From contig NZ_JBCJKP010000001.1 in the NCBI RefSeq assembly GCF_039503195.1, forward strand, positions 6,510,001 to 6,574,000: a stretch of DNA of 64,000 nt, given 5' to 3'. The position numbers and the translations under genes were made by a program. Of this stretch, positions 1 through 8,975 are shown piece by piece. The notes beneath the pieces are model-generated. The model was not told the DNA's origin and made no database searches. It saw nothing but the letters and a program-made list of their open reading frames with translations. The first letter of the stretch is position 1; every line of letters starts with the position of its first letter. The stretch comes from Streptomyces mirabilis. GTDB lineage: Bacteria > Actinomycetota > Actinomycetes > Streptomycetales > Streptomycetaceae.

Positions 1-18
1 ATGCGTCACAACGGCCTC

Positions 19-1301
19 TCAGAAGAACGTACGGACGTAGTCCACGACCGTGCCGTCCGCCTCCACCAGCGGAATCAGCTGCCACTTGTCGAAGGACGTG
101 CAGGGATGGGACAGCCCGAGGCCCACCCAGTCCCCGACCTCCACGTCCGCCTCCGGGTCCGTGCGCAGCCACGCGTGCTGGTCGGAGAGCGCGGTCACCG
201 TCAGACCCGTCGCCGGCCGCTCGGCACCGTCCCGCCGCACCACCTGGGCCTCGGGCAGATCGAGGTCGTACGCCGCGTCCCGCTTGCCCGCGTTGACGAA
301 GGCCTGCTCGGGGGAGGGCCGGGAGACGACCTGGGCCCAGAGGCGGAACGCGGGGTGCAGCGCGCCCTCCTCGGGGACCCGGGTGAAGGGGGTCAGCCGG
401 CGGTAGTGGCCGTCGTCGTGCGAGACGTAGGCGCCCGAGCGCAGCAGCTTCAGTACGGGCAGGGAGAGGTCGGGGAGCTCGGAGAAGACGTCCGCGACGG
501 CGTCGAACCAGGCGCTGCCGCCGGCGCTGACGACGATCTCCGCCAGTCCTTCGAACCGGCCCGCCTTGTCGAAGTCCACCGCCAGCGCGGTCAGCCGCCG
601 CAGCCAGGCGTGCACGCGCTCGGGGTCCGCCGCCGGGACCTCGCCCTCGTAGCCCGCCACGCCGACCAGCCGCAGGGTCCGCGTCGCGGCCACCGCGTCC
701 GCGACCGCCGCGCACTCGGCCTCCGTACGCACCCCGGTGCGGGCCCCCGCGCCGGCGGCGAGCTCGACGACCACGTCCACCGGACGGGTGGAGCCGTGCA
801 GCGCCGCGTCCATCAGCTCGACGCCGCGCACCGAATCGACGTAACAGACGAAGCGGAAGTCCGGGTCGGCCGCCAGCTCGGACGCGATCCAGCGCAGCGC
901 CGCCGCGTCGACGAGTTCGTTCGCGAGGAAGATCCGCTCGATTCCGAACTCCCGTGCCACGCGCACCTGGTGGGGCACGGCGAGCGTGATGCCCCAGGCG
1001 CCGTGCTCGATCTGCCGCCAGAACAGCTGGGGGGCCATCGAGGTCTTGCCGTGCGGGGCGAAGGCGAGGCCGTGGCGGACGGCGTACGTCTCCATCAGTT
1101 CGAGGTTGTGCGTCAGGCGCTCGGCGGACAGGGCGAGGACGGGGGTGGTGAAGCCGCCGGTGAAGAGGTCGCGGCGCTGGGCGGCCAGCTCGCCGACGGT
1201 CAGACCCTCGGCGTCCGGGGGAAGCCCTTGAAGCGGTGGTCGACGCGGTCCGCGGCGAGACGGTCCGCCGCCAGACGGGCGGCGGCTTCGGAGGCGGTCA
1301 T
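19..1301 (-). CDS. D-serine dehydratase-like / amino acid deaminase, fold-III PLP enzyme (frameshifted as read)
   Basis: This is probably a PLP enzyme of the alanine-racemase-N fold that deaminates a D-amino acid (eukaryotic-type D-serine dehydratase / D-threonine aldolase family). A PLP lysine lies in APHGKTSMAP (about residue 86). An H-P-C motif near the C-terminus (about residues 399-401) matches the zinc ligands known from eukaryotic D-serine dehydratases. The best start is the ATG at 1301, with GAAGGGA upstream; it gives an N-terminus beginning MTASEAAARL and a protein of about 427 residues. That frame is joined to the main frame only if one base is added near the G run at 1217-1221, so as written the first 25 or so codons are out of frame. 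The gene is divergent from the kinase-IclR-ridA-permease genes and shares a palindromic operator with them. Family is fairly sure; substrate is inferred. Confidence 0.8.
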
Positions 1302-1330
1302 GGGGCCATCCCTTCAAGGGTGCTGCGCTG

Positions 1331-1349
1331 CGTTGCATCATGTGCAACG
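1331..1349. promoter_or_regulatory. Palindromic operator in the divergent promoter region, probable IclR site
   Basis: CGTTGCA, five bases, then TGCAACG form a perfect inverted repeat. It lies between the start codons of the deaminase-like gene (1301) and the sugar kinase (1454). GTTGCA-type arms are usual for IclR-family regulators, and an IclR gene is the second gene of the rightward operon. One protein could therefore control both directions. The role is inferred from position and symmetry. Confidence 0.6.
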
Positions 1350-1453
1350 GTCATTGCGTATGTCGTTTACTGCTGTCTAACATCCCAGCCAACGCAGGGT
1401 CAACGGTGCCGCCCGGTCCCCGTCGGCCGCGAGAACGAGGAGCCCCAGACATC

Positions 1454-2542
1454 GTGACCCCCAACGGACCTGTCGACGCCCCGGACGTCGTGGATGTCGT
1501 CGCGCTCGGCGAGTCCATGGTCACGTTCCTGCCCACCCGGCCCGGGCGCCTCGCCGACGTGCCGTCGTTCGAACGGGGGATCGGCGGAGCCGAGTCCAAC
1601 GTGGCGTGCGTGCTCGCCGCGACCGGGCACACCGCGCGCTGGGTCGGCCGGGTCGGCACCGACGGGTTCGGCGACCACCTGGTCGAGGCGATCGCCGCGT
1701 ACGGCGTCGACACCTCCGCCGTACGAAGGGATCCCGCGCGCCCGACGGGCATCTACTTCCGCACGGCGGGCGACCGGGCGAGCGACGCCCACGAGGTCGC
1801 GTACTACCGGGCCGGATCCGCCGCCTCCGCGATGACCAAGGACAACGTGGACCTGGACGCCCTGCGCTCGGGCCGCGTACTGCACCTGTCCGGCATCACC
1901 GCCGCGCTCTCCGAGGACTGCCTCGGCCTGATGCGCGAACTCACCGCGCCCCGCGCGAGGCGCCCCCTCGTCTCCTTCGACGTCAACCACCGCGCCGGTT
2001 TGTGGCGCGACGCCGACGGACCACGCGTCCTGCTCGACCTCGCGCGCGGCGCGGACATCGTGTTCGTCGGGGACGACGAGGCCCGCGCCGCCTGGGGGCT
2101 GTCCGGGGCACGGGCGATCCGTGACGCGCTGCCGGAACCGGCCGTCCTCGTCGTCAAGCAGGGCGGGGACGGGGCGACCGTGTTCGAGAGGGCCGCGGCG
2201 GGCCGCACGCCTTCGGAGGCCGGCCAGGACGCCCCCGACACCGCCACGTTCGTCCGCGCCCTGCGCGTCGACGTGATCGCGGCCGTCGGCGCGGGCGACG
2301 CCTTCGCCGCCGGGTTCCTCTCCGCCACCCTGCGCGCACTGCCCGCCCGGGAGCGGCTCCGGCACGGCCACCTCATGGCCGCCGCCGCCCTCACCGTCCA
2401 CGGCGACCTCGCCGCACCCCCCTCCCGCGACCACGCCGACCGGCTGGCCGCTCTGGACGACGACGCGTGGGAGACACTTCGACTCGGCCCCGGCTGGACC
2501 GAAGCCGTCACGCGGGCCCAGGAGGAGGTACGTACCCCATGA
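1454..2542 (+). CDS. PfkB-family sugar kinase (2-keto-3-deoxygluconate kinase-like)
   Basis: This 362-residue cytosolic carbohydrate kinase belongs to the ribokinase/PfkB family. The N-terminal sugar-binding part reads VVALGESMV, followed by a GGAESN segment. The C-terminal signature AAVGAGDAFAAGF (GAGD at about residues 279-282) carries the catalytic Asp and the anion hole. Sequence style is closest to 2-dehydro-3-deoxygluconokinases, but the substrate cannot be fixed by reading. The GTG at 1454 is preferred because GAGGAG lies about 12 bases upstream and the conserved domain starts soon after; an upstream in-frame start would place a poorly conserved extension across the operator region. 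Its stop overlaps the next gene's ATG in an ATGA, so it is translationally coupled to the IclR regulator. Confidence 0.85.
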   Translation: MTPNGPVDAPDVVDVVALGESMVTFLPTRPGRLADVPSFERGIGGAESNVACVLAATGHTARWVGRVGTDGFGDHLVEAIAAYGVDTSAVRRDPARPTGIYFRTAGDRASDAHEVAYYRAGSAASAMTKDNVDLDALRSGRVLHLSGITAALSEDCLGLMRELTAPRARRPLVSFDVNHRAGLWRDADGPRVLLDLARGADIVFVGDDEARAAWGLSGARAIRDALPEPAVLVVKQGGDGATVFERAAAGRTPSEAGQDAPDTATFVRALRVDVIAAVGAGDAFAAGFLSATLRALPARERLRHGHLMAAAALTVHGDLAAPPSRDHADRLAALDDDAWETLRLGPGWTEAVTRAQEEVRTP

Positions 2543-3312
2543 GCCAGACCGTCGACCGAGCGCTGAGCATCCTGCCGCTGCTCGCCGAGGGCCCCGCCGA
2601 CCTCGGCCAGGTCGCCGACCGCCTCGGCGTCCACAAGTCCACCGCGCTCCGCCTCCTGCGCACCCTGCACGAGCACGGCCTCGTCTACCGCCAGTCCGAC
2701 CAGCGCTACCGCCTCGGCGCCCGCCTCTTCGCCCTCGCCCAGGAGGCCGTCGAGAACCTCGACGTCCGCGAGATCGCCCACCCCCACCTCGTACGGCTCA
2801 ACGAGACGTGCGGGCACACCGTCCACCTCGCGGTGTACGAGGAGAACGAGGTCCTCTACATCGACAAGGTGGAGAGCCGTTACCCGGTACGCATGTACTC
2901 GCGGATCGGGAAGCCGGTCGCCATCACGGTCGCCGCCGTCGCCAAACTCCTCCTCGCCGATCTCCCCGAGCCCGAACGCCGCGCCCTGGCGGACAAGCTC
3001 GACTACCCCATGTACACGGCCCGTTCGACCCCCAACGCGCCCGCCTTCCTCAAGGAGCTGGCCACGGTGCGCGAACAGGGCTGGGCCACCGACCTCGGTG
3101 GCCACGAGGAGTCCATCAACTGCGTCGCGGCCCCCATCCGCGGCGCCGACGGACGCGTCGTCGCCGCGATGTCGGTCTCCGCGCCGAACGTCGTCGTCAC
3201 CGCCGACGAACTCCTCACCCTGCTCCCGCTGGTGCGCCGGACCGCCGACGCCATCAGCCACGAGTACTCCGGCAAGCCCCCAGCCAAGGAAGAGAGTTCC
3301 CGACGTCCATGA
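2539..3312 (+). CDS. IclR-family transcriptional regulator
   Basis: The 257-residue protein has a typical IclR build. An N-terminal winged helix-turn-helix (about residues 1-60, with GVHKSTALRLLRTL as the recognition helix) is followed by a C-terminal effector-binding IclR domain (about 75-245, including YIDKVES and INCVAAPI). The ATG at 2539 overlaps the kinase stop, and its own TGA overlaps the ATG of ridA, so three genes are coupled without gaps. It most likely controls this operon and the divergent deaminase-like gene through the palindrome at 1331-1349. The effector is unknown; IclR proteins commonly sense small carboxylates or sugar acids. Confidence 0.9.
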   Translation: MSQTVDRALSILPLLAEGPADLGQVADRLGVHKSTALRLLRTLHEHGLVYRQSDQRYRLGARLFALAQEAVENLDVREIAHPHLVRLNETCGHTVHLAVYEENEVLYIDKVESRYPVRMYSRIGKPVAITVAAVAKLLLADLPEPERRALADKLDYPMYTARSTPNAPAFLKELATVREQGWATDLGGHEESINCVAAPIRGADGRVVAAMSVSAPNVVVTADELLTLLPLVRRTADAISHEYSGKPPAKEESSRRP

Positions 3313-3719
3313 CCGAGAAGACCGCCCTCACCCCCAAGACCCACACCACGCCGCCCGCGAAGTTCTCGCACGGCGTGAAGAAGGGGAACATCCTCCAGGT
3401 CGCCGGACAGGTCGGCTTCCTCCCGGCCGAGGAGGGCAAGCCGCCCACGCCCGCCGGTCCCACCCTGCGTGAACAGACCCTCCAGACCCTCGCCAACGTT
3501 CAGGCGATCCTCGAAGAGGGCGGCGCGAGCTGGGACGACGCGATGATGATCCGCGTCTACCTCACGGACGTCGACCACTTCGCCGAGATGAACCAGATCT
3601 ACAACACCTACTTCGAGGAGCAGGGCCTCACCGCGCCCCCCGCCGCTCGCACCACGGTCTACGTCGGCCTGCCGGCCGGCCTCCTCATCGAGATCGACGC
3701 GCTCGCCGTACTGGGCTGA
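3309..3719 (+). CDS. ridA: RidA-family 2-iminobutanoate/2-iminopropanoate deaminase
   Basis: The 136-residue protein is a YjgF/YER057c/UK114 (RidA) member. These proteins hydrolyse reactive enamine/imine intermediates such as 2-aminoacrylate released by PLP dehydratases. Visible landmarks are VAGQVGF near residue 38, NVQAILEEGGASW, and the conserved arginine in ARTTVYVGLP that contacts the substrate carboxylate, followed by LIEIDALA. The start overlaps the iclR stop. Its presence supports an enamine-producing dehydratase in the same cluster, namely the divergent deaminase-like gene. General RidA function is well established; the pairing with that enzyme is inference. Confidence 0.9.
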   Translation: MTEKTALTPKTHTTPPAKFSHGVKKGNILQVAGQVGFLPAEEGKPPTPAGPTLREQTLQTLANVQAILEEGGASWDDAMMIRVYLTDVDHFAEMNQIYNTYFEEQGLTAPPAARTTVYVGLPAGLLIEIDALAVLG

Positions 3720-3851
3720 GCGACCCCCTCGAACTCCCGCACCCCGTACGTCATCACGGCACGGCCTCCCTCCCCATGGGACGCCGTACCGCGATCCCCC
3801 CTGCCCGAAAGCCGCATGCCCCACTTACCCGACTGCAGAGGTCCCCCGCCC

Positions 3852-5336
3852 ATGTCCTCACCCATGCTGCTCGCCGCCACCACCGCACCACCGGTCCCAC
3901 CCCACACCGGCGGCCTGATCGCCCTCATCCACGGCACCGCCGGTCTGCTGACCGTCGCCGCGCTCGGCATCGCCCTGCTCCTCGTCCTGATCATCAAGGC
4001 GAGACTCCAGCCCTTCGTGGCGCTGCTCGCGGTCTCCATAGCCGTCGGCCTCGCGGCCGGTCTCTCCGTCACCGAACTCTTCGGCACGGTCCAGCGCTCC
4101 GACGCCGTCTCCCTCATCGAGTCCGGCATGGGCGGCACCCTCGGCCACATCGCGATCATCATCGGGCTCGGCACGATGCTCGGCGCGATCCTCGAAGTCA
4201 GTGGCGGGGCTGAGGTGCTGGCGTCCCGTCTGCTGAACCTCTTCGGCGAGGAGCGGGCGCCCCTCGCCATGGGCCTCACCGGCCTCATCTTCGGTATCCC
4301 GGTCTTCTTCGACGTCGGCATCTTCGTCCTGGCGCCGATCGTGTACGCGGCAGCCAAACGCGGCGGCAAGTCGATCCTGCTCTACTGCCTGCCCCTGCTC
4401 GCGGGTCTCTCCATGACCCACGCGTTCCTGCCGCCGCACCCGGGCCCGGTCGCCGCGGCGGGACTGCTCCACGTACAGCTCGGCTGGGTCATCCTCATGG
4501 GCATCGTCTGCGGCATCCCCGCCGTGCTCGCCGCCTGGGTCTGGTCCGCGTGGATCGGCAGGCGGATCTTCGTCCCCGTACCGCAGGACATGGCCGAGGC
4601 CGCCGACGAGGCGAGGGCCGCGCTGGTCGAGGAGCAGCGGGCCGCCGGGGTCGCGCCGCAGGAGAAGCCGGTGCCGCTCGGCACGGTCCTGGCCATCATC
4701 GGTACGCCGCTGGTGCTGATCCTGCTCGCGACCTTCTCCTCGATCGCCTTCGACCCCTCCACGGGCCGCTCGGTCATCGAGTTCTTCGGCCATCCCTTCG
4801 TCGCGCTGACGATCGCGCTGCTCCTGGCGTACTACCTGCTCGGCATCCGCCGCGGCTGGTCCCGCACGTCGCTGGAGACGGTGTCCACGGCCTCGCTGAA
4901 GCCGGTCGGCAACATTCTGCTGGTGGTCGGCGCCGGCGGGGTCTTCGGCGCGGTCCTCAAGGGCAGCGGGGTCGCCCAGGCCCTCTCCGACACCTTCAAC
5001 GACGTCGGCCTGCCGGTGATCGTCCTCGCCTACCTCATCTCCCTGGTCCTGCGTGTCGCCCAGGGCTCGGCCACGGTCGCCATCGTCACCACGGCCGGCA
5101 TCGTGGCCCCGCTGCTGACCGAGGGCGACCACTCCCAGGCCTTCGTCGCCCTGGTCATCATGGCGATCTCGGCGGGCTCCATCTTCGCCTCGCACGTCAA
5201 CGACGGCGGCTTCTGGATGGTCGCGAAGTACTTCGGCATCTCCGAACGGGACACCCTCAAGACCTGGACGGTTCTGGAGTCGGTGCTGTCGGTGGCGGGC
5301 TTCGCGGTGGCGGCGGTGGTGAGCCTGTTCGTGTAG
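3852..5336 (+). CDS. GntP-family permease (gluconate / D-serine type symporter)
   Basis: This 494-residue polytopic membrane protein of the GntP family is a proton symporter for gluconate, related sugar acids or, in the DsdX branch, D-serine. Hydrophobic segments run along the whole length with a cytoplasmic hydrophilic loop near residues 245-285. Family landmarks are FGIPVFFDVGIF and SMTHAFLPPHPGP in the first half, and RVAQGSATVAIVTTAG and SHVNDGGFW in the second. The ATG at 3852 is the likely start; an in-frame ATG at 3864 is an alternative. It follows ridA by about 130 bases and closes the cluster. The sugar kinase favours a sugar-acid substrate; the deaminase-like enzyme plus RidA favours D-serine. 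Confidence 0.88.
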   Translation: MSSPMLLAATTAPPVPPHTGGLIALIHGTAGLLTVAALGIALLLVLIIKARLQPFVALLAVSIAVGLAAGLSVTELFGTVQRSDAVSLIESGMGGTLGHIAIIIGLGTMLGAILEVSGGAEVLASRLLNLFGEERAPLAMGLTGLIFGIPVFFDVGIFVLAPIVYAAAKRGGKSILLYCLPLLAGLSMTHAFLPPHPGPVAAAGLLHVQLGWVILMGIVCGIPAVLAAWVWSAWIGRRIFVPVPQDMAEAADEARAALVEEQRAAGVAPQEKPVPLGTVLAIIGTPLVLILLATFSSIAFDPSTGRSVIEFFGHPFVALTIALLLAYYLLGIRRGWSRTSLETVSTASLKPVGNILLVVGAGGVFGAVLKGSGVAQALSDTFNDVGLPVIVLAYLISLVLRVAQGSATVAIVTTAGIVAPLLTEGDHSQAFVALVIMAISAGSIFASHVNDGGFWMVAKYFGISERDTLKTWTVLESVLSVAGFAVAAVVSLFV

Positions 5337-5386
5337 GTACGGGGCCACTTCGTGCAACAGTCGCGTTGCCAACTTGGGGGCTGGCT

Positions 5387-6007
5387 GTGTCCGACACAGG
5401 ATCTTCGACCATACTGCCCGCTGTGGAGCAGCGCATAGGTTCGAAGAGCCAGCCCCTGGACGCCGCCGCGGTGAACCCGGCGTACATCCCCGGGCTCACG
5501 TCACCCGCGAAGGCGGAGCCGAAGGACGCGGCCGTCGAGGAGGCCGCGTCCGAAGAGGCCGCGTCCGAGGAGGCGGTTGTTGTCGAGGACGCCGCCCCCG
5601 AGACGGCGGTCGCCGAGGAGGCATCCGCCGAGCCCGAAGAGGAGGCCACCTCCGAATCCGACTCGGACTCCGAGCCCGAACCGGACCCGGACGGTCCGGT
5701 GTTCGAGGCGTCCGACCGGCGCGCCTCGATCAAGGCCGACCACAGCGGCGTACGGCTGCGTCTGGACGACCAGGAGGCGGAGTTCCGCTGGGACGAGATC
5801 GGCGCCGTCGAGACGGAGTCGCCCCGCTTCGGGAAGCGGTTCACCATCACGGTGCACACCCCGGACCGCCGCTGGTACCCGATCGAGATCGAGGCGACGG
5901 CCCGGACGCGCTTCAAGGAGTGGGAGGACCAGCTGGACGCGGTCCTGGACGCCTACTTCGAAGACGGTGAGGATTCTGAAGAGGCCCCGGACGAGAGCGC
6001 CCCGTAG
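5387..6007 (+). CDS. Conserved hypothetical protein with acidic linker and C-terminal PH-like domain
   Basis: I do not recognise a named function. The 206-residue product has a variable N-terminus, a low-complexity Glu/Ala/Ser/Asp-rich stretch (about residues 45-105, with EEAASEEAASEEA and later alternating S, D, E and P), and a compact C-terminal domain (about 110-195). That domain carries the patterns GVRLRLDDQEAEFRWDEI and FTITVHTPDRRWYPIEI. The same fold pattern, with a W-(D/P)-E-I core, appears in the protein at 9641-10021. No signal peptide or membrane segment is visible, so it is probably cytosolic. The GTG at 5387 is chosen because a G-rich Shine-Dalgarno-like run sits just upstream. 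Confidence 0.7.
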   Translation: MSDTGSSTILPAVEQRIGSKSQPLDAAAVNPAYIPGLTSPAKAEPKDAAVEEAASEEAASEEAVVVEDAAPETAVAEEASAEPEEEATSESDSDSEPEPDPDGPVFEASDRRASIKADHSGVRLRLDDQEAEFRWDEIGAVETESPRFGKRFTITVHTPDRRWYPIEIEATARTRFKEWEDQLDAVLDAYFEDGEDSEEAPDESAP

Positions 6008-6059
6008 GGGCGCGGGGAACTGCGCGACCAGCCACATCCGGCCCGCAGTTCCCCACCCA
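6005..6059. repeat. Dispersed GC-rich intergenic repeat between convergent genes
   Basis: GGGGCGCGGGGAACTGCGCG begins right at the stop of the preceding gene and is followed by CCGCAGTTCCCC, so the two halves can pair (GGGGAACTGC with GCAGTTCCCC). Versions of the same motif recur near 37126, 43595-43740 and 60652. It lies between convergent genes and could act as a bidirectional terminator. Confidence 0.6.
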
Positions 6060-6075
6060 CCGGTTTGTCCCATTC

Positions 6076-7413
6076 CTAGCTGCAGTACTGCGTCGCCTTC
6101 CCGATCGACCGGTACATGCAGTCCGCGTTCTCCAGCAACTGCAACACCGCGTCCCGGTTCCGTGAGGTCTCCCGCTCGATGACCTCGTCGGGTGGGTAGA
6201 ACCCACCTCCGGAACTGGACGTCGGATACATCTCGAAGGTGTAGTCGAAGATCTTCTGACTGCCCCAGAGGTAGTCGTCGATCGACCCGTCGGTGATGTA
6301 CAGGTCGCTGGACTGCTCCGGGGTGTACCCGTTGCTGGCCGCCATCTTCTGGCCGACCGCCTTGAACGCGGCGGCGTCGTCCGCGGTCATGCCGGTCGCG
6401 GTGTCGGCCGTGGTGTACCCGAAGGGCCACAACACGAGTTCGCTGTACGTGTGGAAGTCGATCCCGGCCTTGATCTGCTGCTTCCCGCCGACGACCCGGC
6501 CGCGCACGAAGTCCGCGACGACCTTCACCTCGGGCGCGGACTCGGCGGATGCGCCGCGGTAGGTCTCGGAGGACGTGGAGCCGGACGAGCCGCCGCAGCA
6601 GCCCCACTTGTAGTTCCAGTTGCGGTTGAGGTCCGTACCGACGTACGAGGAACCGGAGTTGGGCTGGCGATTCTTGCGCCAGGAGCGGTAGGAGCCGGTC
6701 GCGATGTCGTACTCTCCGCCGTCCGGATTGAGGTCCGGGACGATCCAGATCTCACGGTTGTTCACCATGTCGGTGACCCGGGAGTCGCTGCCGTACCCGG
6801 CCCCGAGCTCGCGCAGCAGATACAGCGCCATCTCGACGGTCAGGTGCTCGCGGGCGTGCTGGTGGAAGGTGAGGAGGACCTCGGGCTCGTTCTCGTCGGT
6901 GGCCACGTTGTCGCTGACCTTGATGGCGACGATGTCCCGGCCCTGGTACGACTTGCCGATCACCCGCTTGCTCATGATGCTCGGGTAGGCCGCGAGCCGC
7001 TGGTCGATCTCCGTGTTCATCTCGGTGTAGTTGTGGTACTTCGAGTCGGCCGAGGGGAAGTCGAGGAGGCGGACGTCACCGGCGCCGTCGGACCGGTTCG
7101 GCGCGGACCCCAACAGGGAGACCTCGTAGCCGAGTCGGCGCAGCTTTTCGACCTGGTCGGCGCGGCCCGAGACGACGACGGTCTCCTCGTCGGCCTCGTC
7201 CACGGTGACGCCGGTCCGCTGGATGGCGGTGCGGGTCACCGGGGTGGTGCTCTGGTGGATCTCGTACTGGCGGATGTCGTCGGCCGAGGGCGCGGGGGCC
7301 TTCGCTCCGGTCGCCGTGGCGTGGGTGGCGGTGGCGGTGATCGGGGCGGCGAGGGCGAGCGCGAGCAGGGTCGCGAGGGTGGCGGTGCGCCTGCCGCGTC
7401 TGTGAAGTCGCAT
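6076..7413 (-). CDS. Secreted M14 zinc carboxypeptidase
   Basis: The 445-residue metallocarboxypeptidase resembles the carboxypeptidase T/SG type and is expected to trim C-terminal residues from extracellular peptides. A signal peptide is clear: a basic start (MRLHRRGRR), a hydrophobic core and an AxA-like region ending near residue 36. A propeptide extends to about residue 120, then the M14 catalytic domain. The first zinc motif is in [13 protein letters not shown] (HxxE), the third ligand in DFHTYSELV, and the substrate-binding segment in [11 protein letters not shown] with its NR pair. The catalytic Glu is probably in [12 protein letters not shown] 7413 has an AAGGAG Shine-Dalgarno; the upstream in-frame extension lacks one. 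Confidence 0.9.
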   Translation of the reverse strand: MRLHRRGRRTATLATLLALALAAPITATATHATATGAKAPAPSADDIRQYEIHQSTTPVTRTAIQRTGVTVDEADEETVVVSGRADQVEKLRRLGYEVSLLGSAPNRSDGAGDVRLLDFPSADSKYHNYTEMNTEIDQRLAAYPSIMSKRVIGKSYQGRDIVAIKVSDNVATDENEPEVLLTFHQHAREHLTVEMALYLLRELGAGYGSDSRVTDMVNNREIWIVPDLNPDGGEYDIATGSYRSWRKNRQPNSGSSYVGTDLNRNWNYKWGCCGGSSGSTSSETYRGASAESAPEVKVVADFVRGRVVGGKQQIKAGIDFHTYSELVLWPFGYTTADTATGMTADDAAAFKAVGQKMAASNGYTPEQSSDLYITDGSIDDYLWGSQKIFDYTFEMYPTSSSGGGFYPPDEVIERETSRNRDAVLQLLENADCMYRSIGKATQYCS

Positions 7414-7545
7414 GAAGTCTCCTTGGCGGAGTGTGGGGGGTGGAACCAGTGCGACGTACGGAGTGCGGGTGTGGCGCTCATGGTGAGGGGTTGGCATGCG
7501 CAGGTCAAGAGTCGCTAAAGGGCCGGTGGCGGAAACCGGTCATGC

Positions 7546-7570
7546 GGCGGACCCCGCCGGCAGGTCCGCC
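7546..7570. terminator. Possible hairpin terminator upstream of the carboxypeptidase gene
   Basis: GGCGGACC and GGTCCGCC form a perfect 8-bp stem around a 9-base loop in the gap between the end of the sigma-factor operon (7598) and the carboxypeptidase promoter region. It would end leftward transcription from the operon before the carboxypeptidase. No T tract follows, as is common in Streptomyces. Confidence 0.4.
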
Positions 7571-7597
7571 CGACGGGGTCCGAGTGGGTGGGGGAAC

Positions 7598-8893
7598 TCA
7601 GCCCAGGCCGCGCCACTTCGCACTGAGGGCGATCGCCCGGAGCTGCTTCGTCGTGAGCGCGGGGGTGGTGCGCGTCGCGGCGGTCACCTGGCTGCCGGAG
7701 TTGAAGGCACTGACCACCACGCGGAACCCGTCGGTCCTGATGGTGTCGGCGGTCCACATGACGACGCCGGCGCCGCCCTTCTTGCCCGGCTCCTCGCGCG
7801 TGATGACCTTCGTGCCGTCGGCCAGCGTCTCGGTGCCCGCCCCGAAGAGCTGGTGCTCGACGTCCGACATGCTCGGCTGCACGTTGATCTGGACCAGGCT
7901 CCTGCCCTTGCCGTCGTCGACGACGGCATAGGCGTACCCGCTGTCCGGGCCGCTCTTGGCGACCACCTTGACGCCCTTGGGCAGCAGCGAGACGAGCGTG
8001 GAAGCGACCGCGCCGCCGTCGATGCCCGAGGGCTGTGCGGGTGCCGCCGTCGGGGCCCTGGGGTCCACCGGGATCGCGTCGACGACGCCCAGCCACGCGC
8101 CGGCCGTGGCGAGCGTCTTCAACCGTCCGGGAGACAGGGGGGGTTCGGCCCTGCTGACCGGCGCGCCCTTCTCGGCCGCGGCGTTCCATTCGCTCACGCT
8201 GACGTGCTGACCCCTGGGGGTCACGAGGTCCGCCGTCCACAGCTTCGTGTCCGCACGGCGGTCCGGGTACTCGTACCCCTGGAAGATCTTGAGCGCCGAG
8301 CCGTCGGGGAGCCTGGTCACGACGCAACTGTCGTACGGCGCCAGGACCTTGTCCGGGCACTCGACGGCCTGGCGGGTCTGCTCGCTGCCCGGCAGGTCCC
8401 GGCCGAGACCGACGGCGATGGCCGCCTCGCCCTTGCCGTCGTTGTAGACGACCTGGGCGTACGGCGGCAGCTGCTCGTCCGTGCCGCGTGCTTCCGCCGA
8501 GCTGAACTTGCCCCGCGGGAGCAGCTTCTCGAGGATGCCGATCAGTTCGTCGCCGGTGTACGACGCCTTGGGGGTGGCCGAAGCGACGGGGGTCTTCGCA
8601 CCGGTGGCCACGGACTGCCGCCCGTCGTCGCCGCCCGGTACGAGGAGTGCCCCGCCGAGGCCCACGAGCGCGACCGAGGCCACGCCCGCCACGACGGCGG
8701 CCCTGCGCCGCAGCAGCAGTCGGTGGCCGCGCGTCTCGCCGGCGGCGACCAGGGCGCGCCGGTCGGTCTCGTAGGCTCCGCCGGCCTGGTGCAGGGCCTC
8801 GCCGAGCCGTTCCTCGAAACGGTCCTCGTGGTCGTGGTCGCGATGGTGGTCGGGGTACGGGTCGTGTTCGTGGTCGCGGTCGTCAACGGGCAT
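7598..8893 (-). CDS. Membrane-anchored protein paired with a SigE-family sigma factor (possible anti-sigma)
   Basis: The 431-residue product starts with a His/Asp-rich, highly charged segment (about residues 1-30) and has a single hydrophobic segment AAVVAGVASVALVGLGGALL (about 66-85). A long extracytoplasmic part follows, with two similar halves: each has an LLP(R/K)G turn (ELIGILEKLLPRGKF and LVSLLPKGVKV), a YxxVVxDGKG strand, and a statement on exported ligand-like strands. The gene lies 82 bases downstream of an ECF-like sigma gene on the same strand, the usual place for a regulator of that sigma factor. I see no zinc-binding HxxxCxxC anti-sigma motif, so the anti-sigma role is inference from context and topology. 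Confidence 0.7.
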   Translation of the reverse strand: MPVDDRDHEHDPYPDHHRDHDHEDRFEERLGEALHQAGGAYETDRRALVAAGETRGHRLLLRRRAAVVAGVASVALVGLGGALLVPGGDDGRQSVATGAKTPVASATPKASYTGDELIGILEKLLPRGKFSSAEARGTDEQLPPYAQVVYNDGKGEAAIAVGLGRDLPGSEQTRQAVECPDKVLAPYDSCVVTRLPDGSALKIFQGYEYPDRRADTKLWTADLVTPRGQHVSVSEWNAAAEKGAPVSRAEPPLSPGRLKTLATAGAWLGVVDAIPVDPRAPTAAPAQPSGIDGGAVASTLVSLLPKGVKVVAKSGPDSGYAYAVVDDGKGRSLVQINVQPSMSDVEHQLFGAGTETLADGTKVITREEPGKKGGAGVVMWTADTIRTDGFRVVVSAFNSGSQVTAATRTTPALTTKQLRAIALSAKWRGLG

Positions 8894-8975
8894 GGCGAAT
8901 CACCCTCTCTGCTCTCCGTAAGGGCTGTCTGTCGGAGCGGTCTGTACGGTCGTCGGCGCTGGCGCCGGGCCGGGG

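Noticed and set aside
5354..5369. GCAAC ... GTTGC inverted repeat as a second IclR site
   Set aside because: Arms are only 5 bases and the centre differs from the 1331 palindrome; it may be chance.
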